Of a stretch of 64,000 bases of DNA, positions 25,346 to 34,717 are shown piece by piece. A program made the position numbers and the translations under genes. Source of the stretch: Sporosarcina beigongshangi (lineage in GTDB: Bacteria > Actinomycetota > Actinomycetes > Actinomycetales > Micrococcaceae); the NCBI RefSeq assembly GCF_016820535.1, contig NZ_JADHDY010000011.1, positions 1-64,000 of the forward strand, in the 5' to 3' direction. Below the pieces are notes generated by a model. It did not search any database. It saw only the letters and a program-made list of their open reading frames with translations, and was not told the DNA's origin. Within the stretch, counting starts at the first letter, position 1. Every line of letters starts with the position of its first letter.

Positions 25346-26670
25346 GGGGTGCTCCCGGGTGTGGGGCCGTCGAGCGCGTGCCAGGCGGACAGGAGCGGGG
25401 TGTGCGGCGTTAGCGCCGTGGCATGCCAGCCGGCGCGGTGGAGGATGCGCAGGGCCGGGGCGGCCTGTGCGGGGTCCTGGCACACCAGAATCGCGTAGGA
25501 GCTGTGCACGGTTTCGGAGTTGCCGGCGAGCAGCTGGGCCTCGTGCTCGCTCAGCAAACCGGTGACGGCCACGAGCGGGCCCAGGCTGGCTCCGCCGTGC
25601 AGCTTTTGGGCCAGGGCGGCGGGCAGGGCGGTCTCGCCGGGGCCCGCGAGTTCCAGGGCGGCGAGCCCGGCAGCGACATCGAAGATGCCGTGATGGCCGG
25701 AGAATTCCTCACGGGAGGGATCCGGTGCGGAGGCGGAGGTGAGGAACGCCGGCTCGCCGCGGTGGTCCACGACGCCGAGCGTATAGCCCCGCTCCAGCAG
25801 GTGGGTGGCGATGGAAACGGCGGCCACGACGGCGGCTTCAAAGGCCGCCGTCGTGGCCAGGTCCGGCAGGCCCGCATTGCCGCGGCCGGCAGCCACGAAC
25901 CGCTCCGCGGACCGGCCGGTTTCCCCGTAGGCCAGGTTCCGGCGGTCCAGGAGCAGCTGCGCCTCGGGCGTGGTGACGGACTCTTCGGCACGCACCATGA
26001 GCTTGCCCTGGCGCGCCGTGACGGGCCAATGGACGCGGCGCATGGGATCGCCGTGGCGGTAGTCGCGCGTCATGACGTCGTCCTGGCGGGCGTGGGCCAG
26101 CTCGCGGGTGCTGCGGGTGCCGTCCGGGCCGCGGCCCTCCGTGAGGGACATGGCGGGCAGGGGGACGGCGGCAGGGGCGATGGTGAGGCGGTCGCCGTCG
26201 TCAATGCGCCGGTGCAGGAAGGCGACGTCGAAGGGGTCGGTGAAGTTGCCCCGGAGCGGGCCGATGGTAAAGACGCCGCGGTGGGAGGGGTGGAGCGTGT
26301 AGTGGTAGTCGCTGCGCAGGCTCCGCGGCGACACCGGGTTGGGGTGGGTGAAGGCCGGCATGTCGCGGAAGCTGAACGGCAGCGTCTCGACGAGCCGGCT
26401 CTGCGTGCCGCCCGGGTTGCGGCCGTGGACCTCAAGGGTCACCTCCAGCGGCTGGCCCACCTGGCCGAGCAGGGGGGAGACCGTGCGCTTGAGCGTGAAG
26501 CCGGTCTTGAACAGGTGCAGGGCACCGTAGGCCGCGGCGAGCAGGGCGAAGCAGAACATGGCGACTGTGAGGAGGTCGCGCCGGCCCAGCAGCCAGGCCA
26601 GGAGGAAGACCGCGATTCCGCAGCCCAGCAGCAGCCAGCCCCGGGGCCGGAAGGGTCGTGGGGTGGCCAT
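25342..26670 (-). CDS. DUF58 domain-containing protein
   Basis: 442 residues. Two N-terminal transmembrane helices (about 12-30 and 33-52) are followed by an extracytoplasmic-like beta-rich region. The DUF58 signature is DYRHGDPMRRVHWPVTARQGKLMVRAEE near residue 203. A vWA-like remainder follows. The family works with MoxR AAA ATPases in an uncharacterised chaperone-like or envelope process. ATG at 26670; a longer frame to 27102 overlaps the MoxR gene and was rejected. One base separates it from the MoxR stop codon. Confidence 0.9.
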   Translation of the reverse strand: MATPRPFRPRGWLLLGCGIAVFLLAWLLGRRDLLTVAMFCFALLAAAYGALHLFKTGFTLKRTVSPLLGQVGQPLEVTLEVHGRNPGGTQSRLVETLPFSFRDMPAFTHPNPVSPRSLRSDYHYTLHPSHRGVFTIGPLRGNFTDPFDVAFLHRRIDDGDRLTIAPAAVPLPAMSLTEGRGPDGTRSTRELAHARQDDVMTRDYRHGDPMRRVHWPVTARQGKLMVRAEESVTTPEAQLLLDRRNLAYGETGRSAERFVAAGRGNAGLPDLATTAAFEAAVVAAVSIATHLLERGYTLGVVDHRGEPAFLTSASAPDPSREEFSGHHGIFDVAAGLAALELAGPGETALPAALAQKLHGGASLGPLVAVTGLLSEHEAQLLAGNSETVHSSYAILVCQDPAQAAPALRILHRAGWHATALTPHTPLLSAWHALDGPTPGSTP

Positions 26671-26671
26671 G

Positions 26672-27883
26672 CTAGTTGCTCCGGGCTTCCTTCCCGGGAC
26701 GCCCGTCCCGCCCCGGGCGGCCGGATCCGTTGCTGCCGGGGGCCGCGGCGGGGACGCCGTTGCTGCCCACCGGGCCTGCGGCTGCTCCAGTTGCCTGGCC
26801 GCGGCCGCCAAAGCCGAAGGCGCCGGGGCGCCGGTCGGGCTGGCCGGGGACGGCCACCGCGTCCAGGATGTCGGCCACCACGGAGGCGGGGGTTGCGCCG
26901 CGGCTGGCGGCGCTGCGCTCCACGAGCAGCCGGTGTGCCAGCACCGGTTCGGCGAGGGCGCGGATGTCGTCCGGCAGCACAAATCCGCGGCCCGACAGGG
27001 CGGCTGCCGCCTTCCCGGCACGCATGAGCTGCAGGAGGGCACGGGGGCTGGCGCCCAGGCGGAGTTCGGGGCTGGTCCTGGTTGCCTGCCCCAGCGCCAC
27101 AATGTACGAGCGCACGGCCGGCGCCACGTGGATGCCGGAGACCGTGGCGATCATCGCCTTGACCTGCGCGACAGACGCAACGGGGGAAACGGCGTCGAGC
27201 GGGCTGGCGGACTGGTGCGACTCCAGCATGGCCAGCTCCGCCTCAGGATCCGGGTAGCCCATGGAAATCCGGGCCATGAAGCGGTCCCGCTGGGCCTCGG
27301 GGAGCGGGTAGGTGCCGGCCATCTCGATGGGGTTCTGGGTGGCCACCACCATGAACGGCTCGTGCAGGGTGTAGGTGGTCCCGTCCACACTGACCTGGTG
27401 CTCGGCCATGGACTCCAGCAGCGCCGACTGGGTCTTGGCCGAGGCCCTGTTGATCTCGTCGCCGATGACGATGTTGGCAAAGATGGCGCCGGGCCGGAAC
27501 TCAAACGTCTGCGACGACTGGTTGAAGATGGACACGCCCGTGATGTCGCTGGGCAGCAGGTCAGGGGTGAACTGGATCCTGTTGACGGAGCAGTCAAGGG
27601 TGCGGGCGAGGGTCTTGGCCAGCAGCGTCTTGCCCACGCCCGGCACGTCCTCCAGCAGCAGGTGCCCGCCGGCCAGCAGCACCGTCAGAGCCAGCCTGAC
27701 CGACTCCTCCTTGCCGTCAATGACTGTGTTCATGACGGCCATGATCCGCTGTGTCAGCGCGGTAAACGCCTCCGGCGCCATGGGCCCGTCCGCGGCGGCT
27801 ACCGACAGCGCAGACCGCGGCTCGTGGCTCGGAGCCTCCGGTTGGGAGGCGCCGTCGGCCAGCATTGTCTCTCGGGGGTGCAT
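26672..27883 (-). CDS. MoxR-family AAA ATPase
   Basis: 403 residues. MoxR ATPases act as chaperones for maturation of partner proteins, here presumably the vWA-like DUF58 protein downstream. Motifs: Walker A LLLEDVPGVGKTLLAK near residue 80, Walker B NIVIGDEINRASAKTQSALLESM, sensor-1 VVATQNPIE, and the arginine-finger region EAQRDRFMARI. The C-terminal 50 residues are a Gly/Pro/Arg-rich tail. ATG at 27883 has AAAGGTGGGG upstream. First gene of the three-gene operon, divergent from the TatD gene. Confidence 0.93.
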   Translation of the reverse strand: MHPRETMLADGASQPEAPSHEPRSALSVAAADGPMAPEAFTALTQRIMAVMNTVIDGKEESVRLALTVLLAGGHLLLEDVPGVGKTLLAKTLARTLDCSVNRIQFTPDLLPSDITGVSIFNQSSQTFEFRPGAIFANIVIGDEINRASAKTQSALLESMAEHQVSVDGTTYTLHEPFMVVATQNPIEMAGTYPLPEAQRDRFMARISMGYPDPEAELAMLESHQSASPLDAVSPVASVAQVKAMIATVSGIHVAPAVRSYIVALGQATRTSPELRLGASPRALLQLMRAGKAAAALSGRGFVLPDDIRALAEPVLAHRLLVERSAASRGATPASVVADILDAVAVPGQPDRRPGAFGFGGRGQATGAAAGPVGSNGVPAAAPGSNGSGRPGRDGRPGKEARSN

Positions 27884-27994
27884 GCCCCACCTTTCACCAC
27901 TATCCGCCGGCCCGGACAGGGACGGACTCTTGTGATCCACGCTACTATCCCCGCGTGCTTTTTGCGCCATTGGGCAGGGAAAATGCGGAAACGG

Positions 27995-28000
27995 TAAGCT
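27995..28000 (+). promoter_or_regulatory. -10 box (TAAGCT) for the TatD gene, leaderless
   Basis: TAAGCT ends 8 nt before the ATG at 28009, and the gap is A-rich without a ribosome binding site. Confidence 0.45.
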
Positions 28001-28008
28001 AAAAAACC

Positions 28009-28908
28009 ATGAGCACTCCCGAGGTTCCGTTCCCGTACCGTCCCGATTCCCTGGCGTTGAAGCACGACGGCGGCACGCGCCCGGGTGCCTTTGGCCCCGC
28101 ACCGGAGCCGCTGCCCGTGCCGGTCTATGACAACCACACGCACTTTGACTTTGGCGATTCCCCGGTGGACCTGGTGGCGGCGCTCGACGCGGCGGAGGCC
28201 GTGGGCGTGGCCGGCGCCGTCCAGGTGGGCTGCGACCTGCCCTCCTCCCGATTCACGGTGGCCGCCGTCGACGCCGACCCGCGCATTCTGGGCGCCGTCG
28301 CCATCCACCCCAACGACGCCCCGGAACTGGCCGCCGTCGGCGAGCTCGAGGACGCCCTGGCCGAGATCGATTCCATGGCCGCCCACCCGCGGATCCGGGC
28401 CATTGGCGAGACCGGGCTGGACTACTTCCGCACGGGGGAGGAAGGGCGCGCCGCGCAGCACGATTCATTCCGCAGCCACCTGGAGATGGCCAAGTCGCGG
28501 GACCTGGCCCTGCAGATCCACTGCCGCGACGCGCACGAGGATGTGCTGGCGATTCTTGCCGAGGTGGGTGCGCCGTCGAGGCTCGTGTTCCACTGCTTTT
28601 CCGGGGATGCCGAATTGGCACAAATCTGCAACGAAAACGGCTGGTACATGTCCTTTGCCGGTACGACCACGTTTAAAAATGCGCAAAATCTCCGCGACGC
28701 GCTGGCCGTCGCGGACCCGGCCCTGGTGCTGGCCGAGACCGATGCCCCGTTCCTGACCCCACACCCGTTCCGGGGGCGCGTGAATGCCAGCTATATGCTG
28801 CCGTACACGGTGCAATACATGGCACAAATGAAGGAAATTGAACTGGTGGAAATGTGCCTTAAATTATCGGAAAATACACGCGCCGTTTACGGTTCCTGGC
28901 TGGATTAA
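28009..28908 (+). CDS. TatD family metal-dependent hydrolase
   Basis: 299 residues of TIM-barrel metal-dependent nuclease type. The metal ligands HTHFD (His44, His46), the GETGLDY loop near residue 132, IHCRDAH near 166, VFHCFSG near 185 and ETDAPFLTPHPFRG near 244 match TatD/YcfH. Members are 3'-5' exonucleases or D-aminoacyl-tRNA deacylase-like enzymes. The position right before rpfB, rsmA and ispE is the conserved actinobacterial order (tatD-rpfB-ksgA-ispE). Confidence 0.93.
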   Translation: MSTPEVPFPYRPDSLALKHDGGTRPGAFGPAPEPLPVPVYDNHTHFDFGDSPVDLVAALDAAEAVGVAGAVQVGCDLPSSRFTVAAVDADPRILGAVAIHPNDAPELAAVGELEDALAEIDSMAAHPRIRAIGETGLDYFRTGEEGRAAQHDSFRSHLEMAKSRDLALQIHCRDAHEDVLAILAEVGAPSRLVFHCFSGDAELAQICNENGWYMSFAGTTTFKNAQNLRDALAVADPALVLAETDAPFLTPHPFRGRVNASYMLPYTVQYMAQMKEIELVEMCLKLSENTRAVYGSWLD

Positions 28909-29166
28909 TAGTGTTGGGCTGGTCACTTTGGGCAAAAAATGCCTTGTCGCCAAGGTCACGGTTAGGTTACGCTGGGTGACTATTAGCCGTGGTCGGGGAA
29001 GGCCAACGGAATTAATGCTGCCGGATGCACCGTTCAATTTGCGCCGGCACAACCGTTCGCAAGAACAATGTGAGTTGATTTGACGCAGGGATTTCTGCGG
29101 CCAAAATCGGCTGCGCTGCGTTCCTTACTTCTCCGTGCCCGGGTGCTCTAGTAGTTACGGGAACCC

Positions 29167-30324
29167 GTGTTTTCATTCCTCACAATTGATGGCAAGTTCA
29201 GCTATTTGAAGCTTGCCTGCCAGGTTGCAGTCCTCATGGCACTCGTTGCCGGCTTGATGGCATTTGTTACCTCAAGCAAATCTCTGACCCTCGTGGTCGA
29301 TGGCCAAAGCAGCACCGTCACCACGTATGGCGGGAATGTGGCCAGCATCCTCAAGCGTGAGGATGTCACCGTCGGCACGGCCGACCATGTCAGCCCGGCC
29401 CTGGACACCGCGGTGAAGGACGGCGAAACCATCACCGTCAACAAGTCCAAGAAAATCACCGTCAGCATGGATGGCGCACAGCGCACGGTCACCACCACCT
29501 CCAGCAACCTTCGCGGCTTGATCAACCAGTTGGGTGTCGCCGCCAACGCCAAGCTTTCCGCTCCCGCCAGCACCCTGCTGAGCAACGCCAGCGCGATCTC
29601 CATCATCACCCCCAAGTCGGTGACCGTGGTGGCCGACGGCAAGAAAAACCAGGAAACCACCACCGCCGAGACCGTCAAGGACCTCCTGGCCCAGGCCGGC
29701 GTGAAGCTGTCCGCCACCGACCGTGTTTCCGTCCCTGTCACCACGGCCGTCAAGGACAACCTCGTTGTCACTGTGAACCGCGTAGTCAACGGCACCGTCA
29801 CCGAAACCTCCGCCGTCCCGTTTGAGACCGAGCAGAGCGTTGACCCCAACCTTTTCAAGGATGAGAAGAAGGTTGTCAGCGAAGGCGTTGCCGGCACCCT
29901 GGAAACCACCTTCAGCACCGTTGTTGTTGACGGCGTCGAAGAAAGCCGGGCCGAAACCGGCACCGCCGTCGTCAAGGCACCCGTTGCCGCCAAGGTCACA
30001 GTGGGCGGCAAGGACCGGCCCGCACCAGAAGCGGCCCCGGCCGCTGCTGCCGCCAACACCGGCGCAGCCGCTCCGGCCATGGGCAACGAGGCCATGTGGG
30101 ACGCCATCGCCCAGTGCGAGTCGACAGGCAACTGGTCCATCAACACCGGCAACGGCTACTACGGCGGCCTGCAGTTTGACGTGCAGACCTGGCTCGGCGC
30201 CGGCGGAGGGGCCTACGCCCCCAACGCCAGCCTGGCCACGAAGGCACAGCAGATCGACATCGCCAACCGCGTGTACGCCCAGCGCGGCCTGAGCCCGTGG
30301 GGCTGCGCCGGCGCCGCCGGCTAG
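29167..30324 (+). CDS. rpfB: resuscitation-promoting factor, RpfB type
   Basis: 385 residues. A secreted muralytic transglycosylase that promotes exit from dormancy. It has an N-terminal hydrophobic segment (about 17-35), three DUF348 repeats (each starting with SLTLVVDG, KITVSMDG or SVTVVADG), a G5 domain around residues 205-285 (KVVSEGVAGTLETTFSTVVVDG), an Ala-rich linker and the Rpf catalytic domain from about 305. The latter contains MWDAIAQCESTGNW with the catalytic Glu, and Cys residues that can pair with the C-terminal WGCAG. The GTG start lacks a clear ribosome binding site. Confidence 0.93.
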   Translation: MFSFLTIDGKFSYLKLACQVAVLMALVAGLMAFVTSSKSLTLVVDGQSSTVTTYGGNVASILKREDVTVGTADHVSPALDTAVKDGETITVNKSKKITVSMDGAQRTVTTTSSNLRGLINQLGVAANAKLSAPASTLLSNASAISIITPKSVTVVADGKKNQETTTAETVKDLLAQAGVKLSATDRVSVPVTTAVKDNLVVTVNRVVNGTVTETSAVPFETEQSVDPNLFKDEKKVVSEGVAGTLETTFSTVVVDGVEESRAETGTAVVKAPVAAKVTVGGKDRPAPEAAPAAAAANTGAAAPAMGNEAMWDAIAQCESTGNWSINTGNGYYGGLQFDVQTWLGAGGGAYAPNASLATKAQQIDIANRVYAQRGLSPWGCAGAAG

Positions 30325-30343
30325 CAACACCTGCCCCGGCACG

Positions 30344-30379
30344 AACGCCCCTGCACCATATATATGGAGCAGGGGCGTT
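30344..30379 (+). terminator. rho-independent terminator after rpfB
   Basis: A nearly perfect palindrome: AACGCCCCTGC, mismatch, CCATAT, then ATATGG, mismatch, GCAGGGGCGTT, followed by T. It starts 19 bp after the stop codon. Confidence 0.8.
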
Positions 30380-30431
30380 TCGCATTCCCGCCGCAATCGG
30401 CGCGTCCGCTTGGGCGATCCCGCGGTTGGGG

Positions 30432-30526
30432 AGAACCGGGGATTGCCGATCTGGTGCGGCGTTTGAAAAAAGTCGACGATATCTGATGCAGGGTTGGCAA
30501 GAACCGGGGATTATCTGATGCAGGGT
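30432..30526. repeat. interleaved short direct repeats before rsmA
   Basis: AGAACCGGGGATT at 30432-30444 and 30500-30512; ATCTGATGCAGGGT at 30481-30494 and 30513-30526. The 291-bp rpfB-rsmA gap otherwise holds only the terminator and the rsmA promoter. Confidence 0.75.
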
Positions 30527-30603
30527 GGGGCGTGGCGCGGCGTGAAGTGGGGCATTTGGTTGGGGCGTGGCGGCGCGTGGGGGATGGATTTCCGTTCAGC
30601 AGA

Positions 30604-30609
30604 TACGAT
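30604..30609 (+). promoter_or_regulatory. -10 box (TACGAT) for rsmA, leaderless
   Basis: TACGAT ends 6 nt before the GTG at 30616, with no ribosome binding site. Confidence 0.45.
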
Positions 30610-30615
30610 TGATCC

Positions 30616-31494
30616 GTGACTAGCCCCGAACAGAGCCCCGCGACCCAGCCCCTGCTGGGTGCCACCGAAATCCGCCGGCTTGCGGAGGAAATCGGTGTCC
30701 GCCCCACCAAGACGCTGGGCCAGAACTTTGTCATCGACGGCAACACCATCCGCCGCATTGTCGCCGCGGCCAACATTGACCCCGAAGAAACAGTGCTGGA
30801 AGTCGGCCCCGGCCTGGGCTCCCTGACGCTGGGCCTGCTGGATGCAGCCAAGCACGTGGTGGCCGTGGAAATCGATCCCGTCCTGGCCGACAAGCTCCCC
30901 GAAACGATCGCCGCCTTCCGCCCCGAAAAGGTGGGCAACATCGACGTCGTGCTCTCCGATGCGATGCGCGTGCTGGAACTGCCTGCCGAGCCCACCGCAC
31001 TCGTGGCCAACCTGCCGTACAACGTGGCCGTGCCCGTGGTGCTGCACCTGCTGGAACATTTCCCGTCGCTGCGGCACGGCCTGGTCATGGTGCAGGACGA
31101 GGTGGCGGACCGCATGGTGGCCGGCCCCGGATCCAAGACCTACGGCGTGCCGTCAGTCAAGGGCGCCTGGTATTCGCAGATGCGCAAGGCCGGCGTGATC
31201 GGCATGAACGTGTTCTGGCCCGCACCGAAGATTTCCTCCGGCCTGGTGGGCTTCACCCGCCGCGAACCACCTGTCACCCGGGCCTCCCGGGAAGAGGTGT
31301 TTGCCGTGATCGACGCCGCCTTCGCCCAGCGCCGCAAGACCCTCCGGGCAGCCCTGGCCGGCTGGGCCGGGGGAGCGGCCGATGCCGAAATTTACCTGCG
31401 CAAGGCCGGCGTTGACCCCAGCGCCCGCGGCGAGGTCATCGACGTGGCGGCCTTCGCCCGGATCGCCGAAGCCAAGATTCCCATGACGGCCTGA
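30616..31494 (+). CDS. rsmA: 16S rRNA (adenine(1518)-N6/adenine(1519)-N6)-dimethyltransferase
   Basis: 292 residues (KsgA). It dimethylates two adjacent adenines near the 3' end of 16S rRNA during late 30S assembly. The SAM-binding motif [16 protein letters not shown], the acidic [11 protein letters not shown] and the catalytic motif [10 protein letters not shown] are all present. [20 protein letters not shown] is the family N-terminus. GTG start behind a -10 box without leader. Its stop lies 25 bp before ispE. Confidence 0.97.
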   Translation: MTSPEQSPATQPLLGATEIRRLAEEIGVRPTKTLGQNFVIDGNTIRRIVAAANIDPEETVLEVGPGLGSLTLGLLDAAKHVVAVEIDPVLADKLPETIAAFRPEKVGNIDVVLSDAMRVLELPAEPTALVANLPYNVAVPVVLHLLEHFPSLRHGLVMVQDEVADRMVAGPGSKTYGVPSVKGAWYSQMRKAGVIGMNVFWPAPKISSGLVGFTRREPPVTRASREEVFAVIDAAFAQRRKTLRAALAGWAGGAADAEIYLRKAGVDPSARGEVIDVAAFARIAEAKIPMTA

Positions 31495-31519
31495 GGTGGA
31501 CCACATCAAAAGGACAGCC

Positions 31520-32494
31520 GTGGACAACCCCGGCGGGGACGCGCTCTGGACGCCGTCGCCGCGCACGGTGAAGGTGCGCGCGCCGGGCAAGATCAACGCC
31601 TACTTCCAGGCGGGGCCGCTGCGCCCGGACGGCTACCACGCCGTGGCCAGCACCTACCTCGCGGTCTCCCGCTATGAGGAGCTGGCGGTCACCTCGCGCC
31701 CCGGCACGCCGGCCACGGACATCGCCGTCTCCATCAGCCCGGACAGCACGCTCCCGCCGGAGGCACTTGCCGGCATCCCGCTTGACGCCGGCAACCTCGC
31801 CGTCAAGGCGGCGCTGCTCGTGGCAGACCTGGCGGAGAGCCCCTGCGGCGTCCACATCGAGATCACCAAGCACGTCCCCATCGCCGGCGGCATGGGCGGC
31901 GGCTCGGCCGATGCGGCGGCGGCCCTCGTGGCTGCCGACGCCCTCTGGCACACCGGCCTGTCCCGGGAGGAGCTCTCCCACCTCGGCGCGGAACTCGGCG
32001 CGGACGTGCCGTTCGCACTTTTGGGGGGCGCCGCCGTCGGACTTGGCATTGGCGACGAGCTGACAGCCGCACTGGCGCCAACCCCCCTGCACTGGGTCCT
32101 GGTGCCGGCGGACTTTGGCCTGTCCACCCCCCTCGTGTACGGCACGCTGGACCGGCTGCGCGGGGAGGCCGGCTACGACGCTCCCGAGCCGGAGCAGGTC
32201 GAGGCGGGGGTGCTGACGGCGCTGAGGGCGGCCGATCCGCAGTTGCTGGCACCGTGGCTGTACAACGACCTGCAGCCGGCGGCCCTGGAACTGGCCCCGC
32301 AGCTGGGGGCCGTGCTGGCCGAGGGGGAGGCGTTGGGGGCGCTGGCGTCGCTGGTGTCCGGATCCGGCCCCACCCTGGCGTTCCTCGCCGCCGACGCCGG
32401 CCATGCGCACAAACTCGCCGCCGCGCTCGAGGGCGCAGGCCATCGGGCCTGGGCCGTGGAAGGCCCCGTGCACGGGGCAGCAATCATTCAATAA
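31520..32494 (+). CDS. ispE: 4-diphosphocytidyl-2-C-methyl-D-erythritol kinase
   Basis: 324 residues, GHMP kinase. It phosphorylates CDP-methylerythritol in the MEP route to isoprenoids, which also supplies the lipid carrier used by the EPS and mannosyl pathways here. Motifs: VRAPGKINAYFQAGPLRPDGYH, ATP-binding PIAGGMGGGSADAAAAL and C-terminal GSGPTLAFL. The GTG at 31520 is preceded by AAAAGGACA at the right distance; a GTG at 31496 in the same frame is less well supported. Confidence 0.95.
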   Translation: MDNPGGDALWTPSPRTVKVRAPGKINAYFQAGPLRPDGYHAVASTYLAVSRYEELAVTSRPGTPATDIAVSISPDSTLPPEALAGIPLDAGNLAVKAALLVADLAESPCGVHIEITKHVPIAGGMGGGSADAAAALVAADALWHTGLSREELSHLGAELGADVPFALLGGAAVGLGIGDELTAALAPTPLHWVLVPADFGLSTPLVYGTLDRLRGEAGYDAPEPEQVEAGVLTALRAADPQLLAPWLYNDLQPAALELAPQLGAVLAEGEALGALASLVSGSGPTLAFLAADAGHAHKLAAALEGAGHRAWAVEGPVHGAAIIQ

Positions 32495-32528
32495 TTCATT
32501 CGCAACACCGTTAGGAAAGTGGTACCAC

Positions 32529-34328
32529 GTGGCTCATCTGCTGGGCGGGGAAAACCTTAGCATCGCCTTTGCAACCCGGACCGTGCTCGACGGCGTCAGC
32601 GTCGGTTTGGAGGAGGGCGACCGGATTGGCATTGTGGGCCGGAACGGCGACGGCAAGTCCACGCTGATGCGCCTGCTGGCCGGGCGCCAAACGGCCGATT
32701 CCGGCCGCGTCACCGTGCGCGGCGGTGTGCACGTCGGCTATCTCGACCAGTCGGACGTGCTGGACGGCGACGACACCGTGGGCTTCGCGATTGTGGGGGA
32801 GGCGGCCGACCACGAGTGGGCCTCCAACCCCAAGATCCGCGAGATCATGGGCGCCCTGGTGGGCGAGGTGGACTGGCATGCCAACATTCACTCGCTCTCC
32901 GGCGGGCAGAAGCGCCGTGTCGCGCTGGCCAAGCTGCTGATCGGCGATGACGACGTCATCATGCTCGACGAACCCACCAATCACCTGGACGTGGAGGGCG
33001 TGGCCTGGCTTGCCAAGCACCTCAAGCAGCGCTGGCGCGCCAACGAGGGCGCCTTCGTCGTGGTCACCCACGACCGCTGGTTCCTTGACGAGGTCTGCAC
33101 GCGCACCTGGGAAGTCCATGACGGCATCATTGACCCGTTCGACGGCGGTTACGCCGCCTACGTGCTGGCCCGCGCCGAGCGTGACCGGATGGCGTCGGTG
33201 GTTGAGAACAAGCGTGTGCAGCTGGTCAAGAAGGAACTGGCCTGGCTGCGCCGCGGAGCCCCCGCTCGCACGGCCAAGCCGAAGTTCCGCATTGAGGCCG
33301 CCAACGCGATCATCGCCGACGTCCCCGAGCCGCGCGACACCGTGGCGCTGTCCAAGATGGCCACGGCCCGCCTGGGCAAGGACGTGCTGGATTTGGAAAA
33401 CGTGTCCCTGAGCTACGGCGAGGGGGAGGGCGCCAAGGAGCTGTTCAAGAACATCACCCTGCGCCTGGCTCCCGGCGAGCGGCTGGGCCTGGTGGGCGTC
33501 AACGGTGCGGGAAAGACCACGCTGCTGCGGCTGCTCAACGGCGAGGTCACGCCGTCGTCCGGCAAGGTCAAGACCGGCAAGACCGTCAAGACCGCCGTGC
33601 TGACGCAGGAGGTACGCGAACTGGATGACGTGCTGGACATGCGCGTCATCGAGGTCATTGAGCGGGAAAAGCGCTCTTTCGACGTGGGCGGCAAGGACAT
33701 GACGGCCGGACAGCTCGTGGAGCAGCTGGGATTCACCAAGGACAAGCAGTGGACCATGGTCAAGGACCTCTCCGGAGGTGAGCGCCGCCGCCTGCAGCTG
33801 CTGCGCCTGCTGGTGGGGGAGCCCAACGTGCTGATGCTCGATGAGCCCACCAACGACCTCGACACCGACACGCTCGCCGCCGTGGAGGACGTGCTGGACG
33901 GCTGGCCCGGAACGCTCGTTGTGGTCTCGCACGACCGCTACCTGCTGGAGCGCGTCACCGACCACCAGATGGCCCTGCTGGGCGACGGCAAGCTGCGCGG
34001 GCTGCCCGGCGGTGTGGACCAGTACCTGGAACTGCGTGCGGATGCCGGCGTGGGGCCGTCGGCCGGCAGTCCTGCCGCAGCCGGCAGTGGCGGCGCACCC
34101 TCCGGTCCGTCCGAGGCCGAGAAGCGCGACGCCCGCAAGGTGCTGAACCGCCTGGAGCGCCAGCTGTCCAAGAACTCCGCCGCCGACGCCAAGATCCACG
34201 CGCAGATGGCCGAGAACGTGGGCAACTACGACGTCCTGGGCGACCTTCAGGCCAAGCTGGACAAGCTTGCCGCCGAGCGTGAGGGCATGGAGCTTGAGTG
34301 GCTCGAGGCCTCCGAGGTGCTCGAGTAG
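32529..34328 (+). CDS. ABC-F family ATPase (Uup/EttA-like)
   Basis: 599 residues with two ABC domains and no transmembrane segment. Walker A motifs GRNGDGKS (near residue 38) and GVNGAGKT (near 325); signatures LSGGQKRR and LSGGERRR; Walker B MLDEPTNHLD and MLDEPTNDLD; and an inter-domain arm linker with KKELAWLRRGAPARTAKPKFR. The C-terminus (about 535-599) is a charged coiled coil as in Uup. ABC-F proteins act on the ribosome E site in translation factor or antibiotic-protection roles. The GTG at 32529 follows AGGAAAG. It is 34 bp after ispE. Confidence 0.93.
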   Translation: MAHLLGGENLSIAFATRTVLDGVSVGLEEGDRIGIVGRNGDGKSTLMRLLAGRQTADSGRVTVRGGVHVGYLDQSDVLDGDDTVGFAIVGEAADHEWASNPKIREIMGALVGEVDWHANIHSLSGGQKRRVALAKLLIGDDDVIMLDEPTNHLDVEGVAWLAKHLKQRWRANEGAFVVVTHDRWFLDEVCTRTWEVHDGIIDPFDGGYAAYVLARAERDRMASVVENKRVQLVKKELAWLRRGAPARTAKPKFRIEAANAIIADVPEPRDTVALSKMATARLGKDVLDLENVSLSYGEGEGAKELFKNITLRLAPGERLGLVGVNGAGKTTLLRLLNGEVTPSSGKVKTGKTVKTAVLTQEVRELDDVLDMRVIEVIEREKRSFDVGGKDMTAGQLVEQLGFTKDKQWTMVKDLSGGERRRLQLLRLLVGEPNVLMLDEPTNDLDTDTLAAVEDVLDGWPGTLVVVSHDRYLLERVTDHQMALLGDGKLRGLPGGVDQYLELRADAGVGPSAGSPAAAGSGGAPSGPSEAEKRDARKVLNRLERQLSKNSAADAKIHAQMAENVGNYDVLGDLQAKLDKLAAEREGMELEWLEASEVLE

Positions 34329-34361
34329 GCCCTGCCAACGGCTGCGTTCCGGTGGCGTTCA

Positions 34362-34615
34362 CTGCGGCGCACGGGTTTCCTGAACTTATGCGTTGAACTG
34401 GTGCTGGGTTCTGCGCATAACCTTTCATGCGCGGAACCCGTGCCGAGTCGTGCGCATAAGTTCCCGCCCGGAATTATGTGCTGGACGGGTACTCGCGGGT
34501 TCACCTGATCTGCGGCGCACGGGTTTCCTGAACTTATGCGTTGAACTGGTGCTGGGTTCTGCGCATAACCTTTCATGCGCGGAACCCGTGCCGAGTCGTG
34601 CGCATAAGTTCCCGC
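34362..34615. repeat. two identical 106-bp copies of a foldable extragenic element
   Basis: Copies at 34362-34467 and 34510-34615 match at all 106 positions and have a 148-bp period. Each contains nested inverted repeats: outer GAACTTATGCG with (T)GCGCATAAGTTC, and inner GGGTTCtGCGCAT with ATGCGCgGAACCC. The gap between ABC-F and the DUF559-like gene (389 bp) otherwise shows no gene. A diverged piece is at 93-111. Confidence 0.92.
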
Positions 34616-34717
34616 ATCTGCGGGGGAGTTCCTCCACAGGCCCGGCAGCCGCCAACCTTGTCCACAATTGCGACGCCGGGGCTGCCGCCGCCCGGTGTTT
34701 CGGCGCACCCTTGTTCC

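Noticed and set aside
28909-29166. c-di-AMP (ydaO-type) riboswitch before rpfB
   Set aside because: Such riboswitches precede some actinobacterial rpf genes, but I could not find the expected conserved core in this 258-bp spacer.
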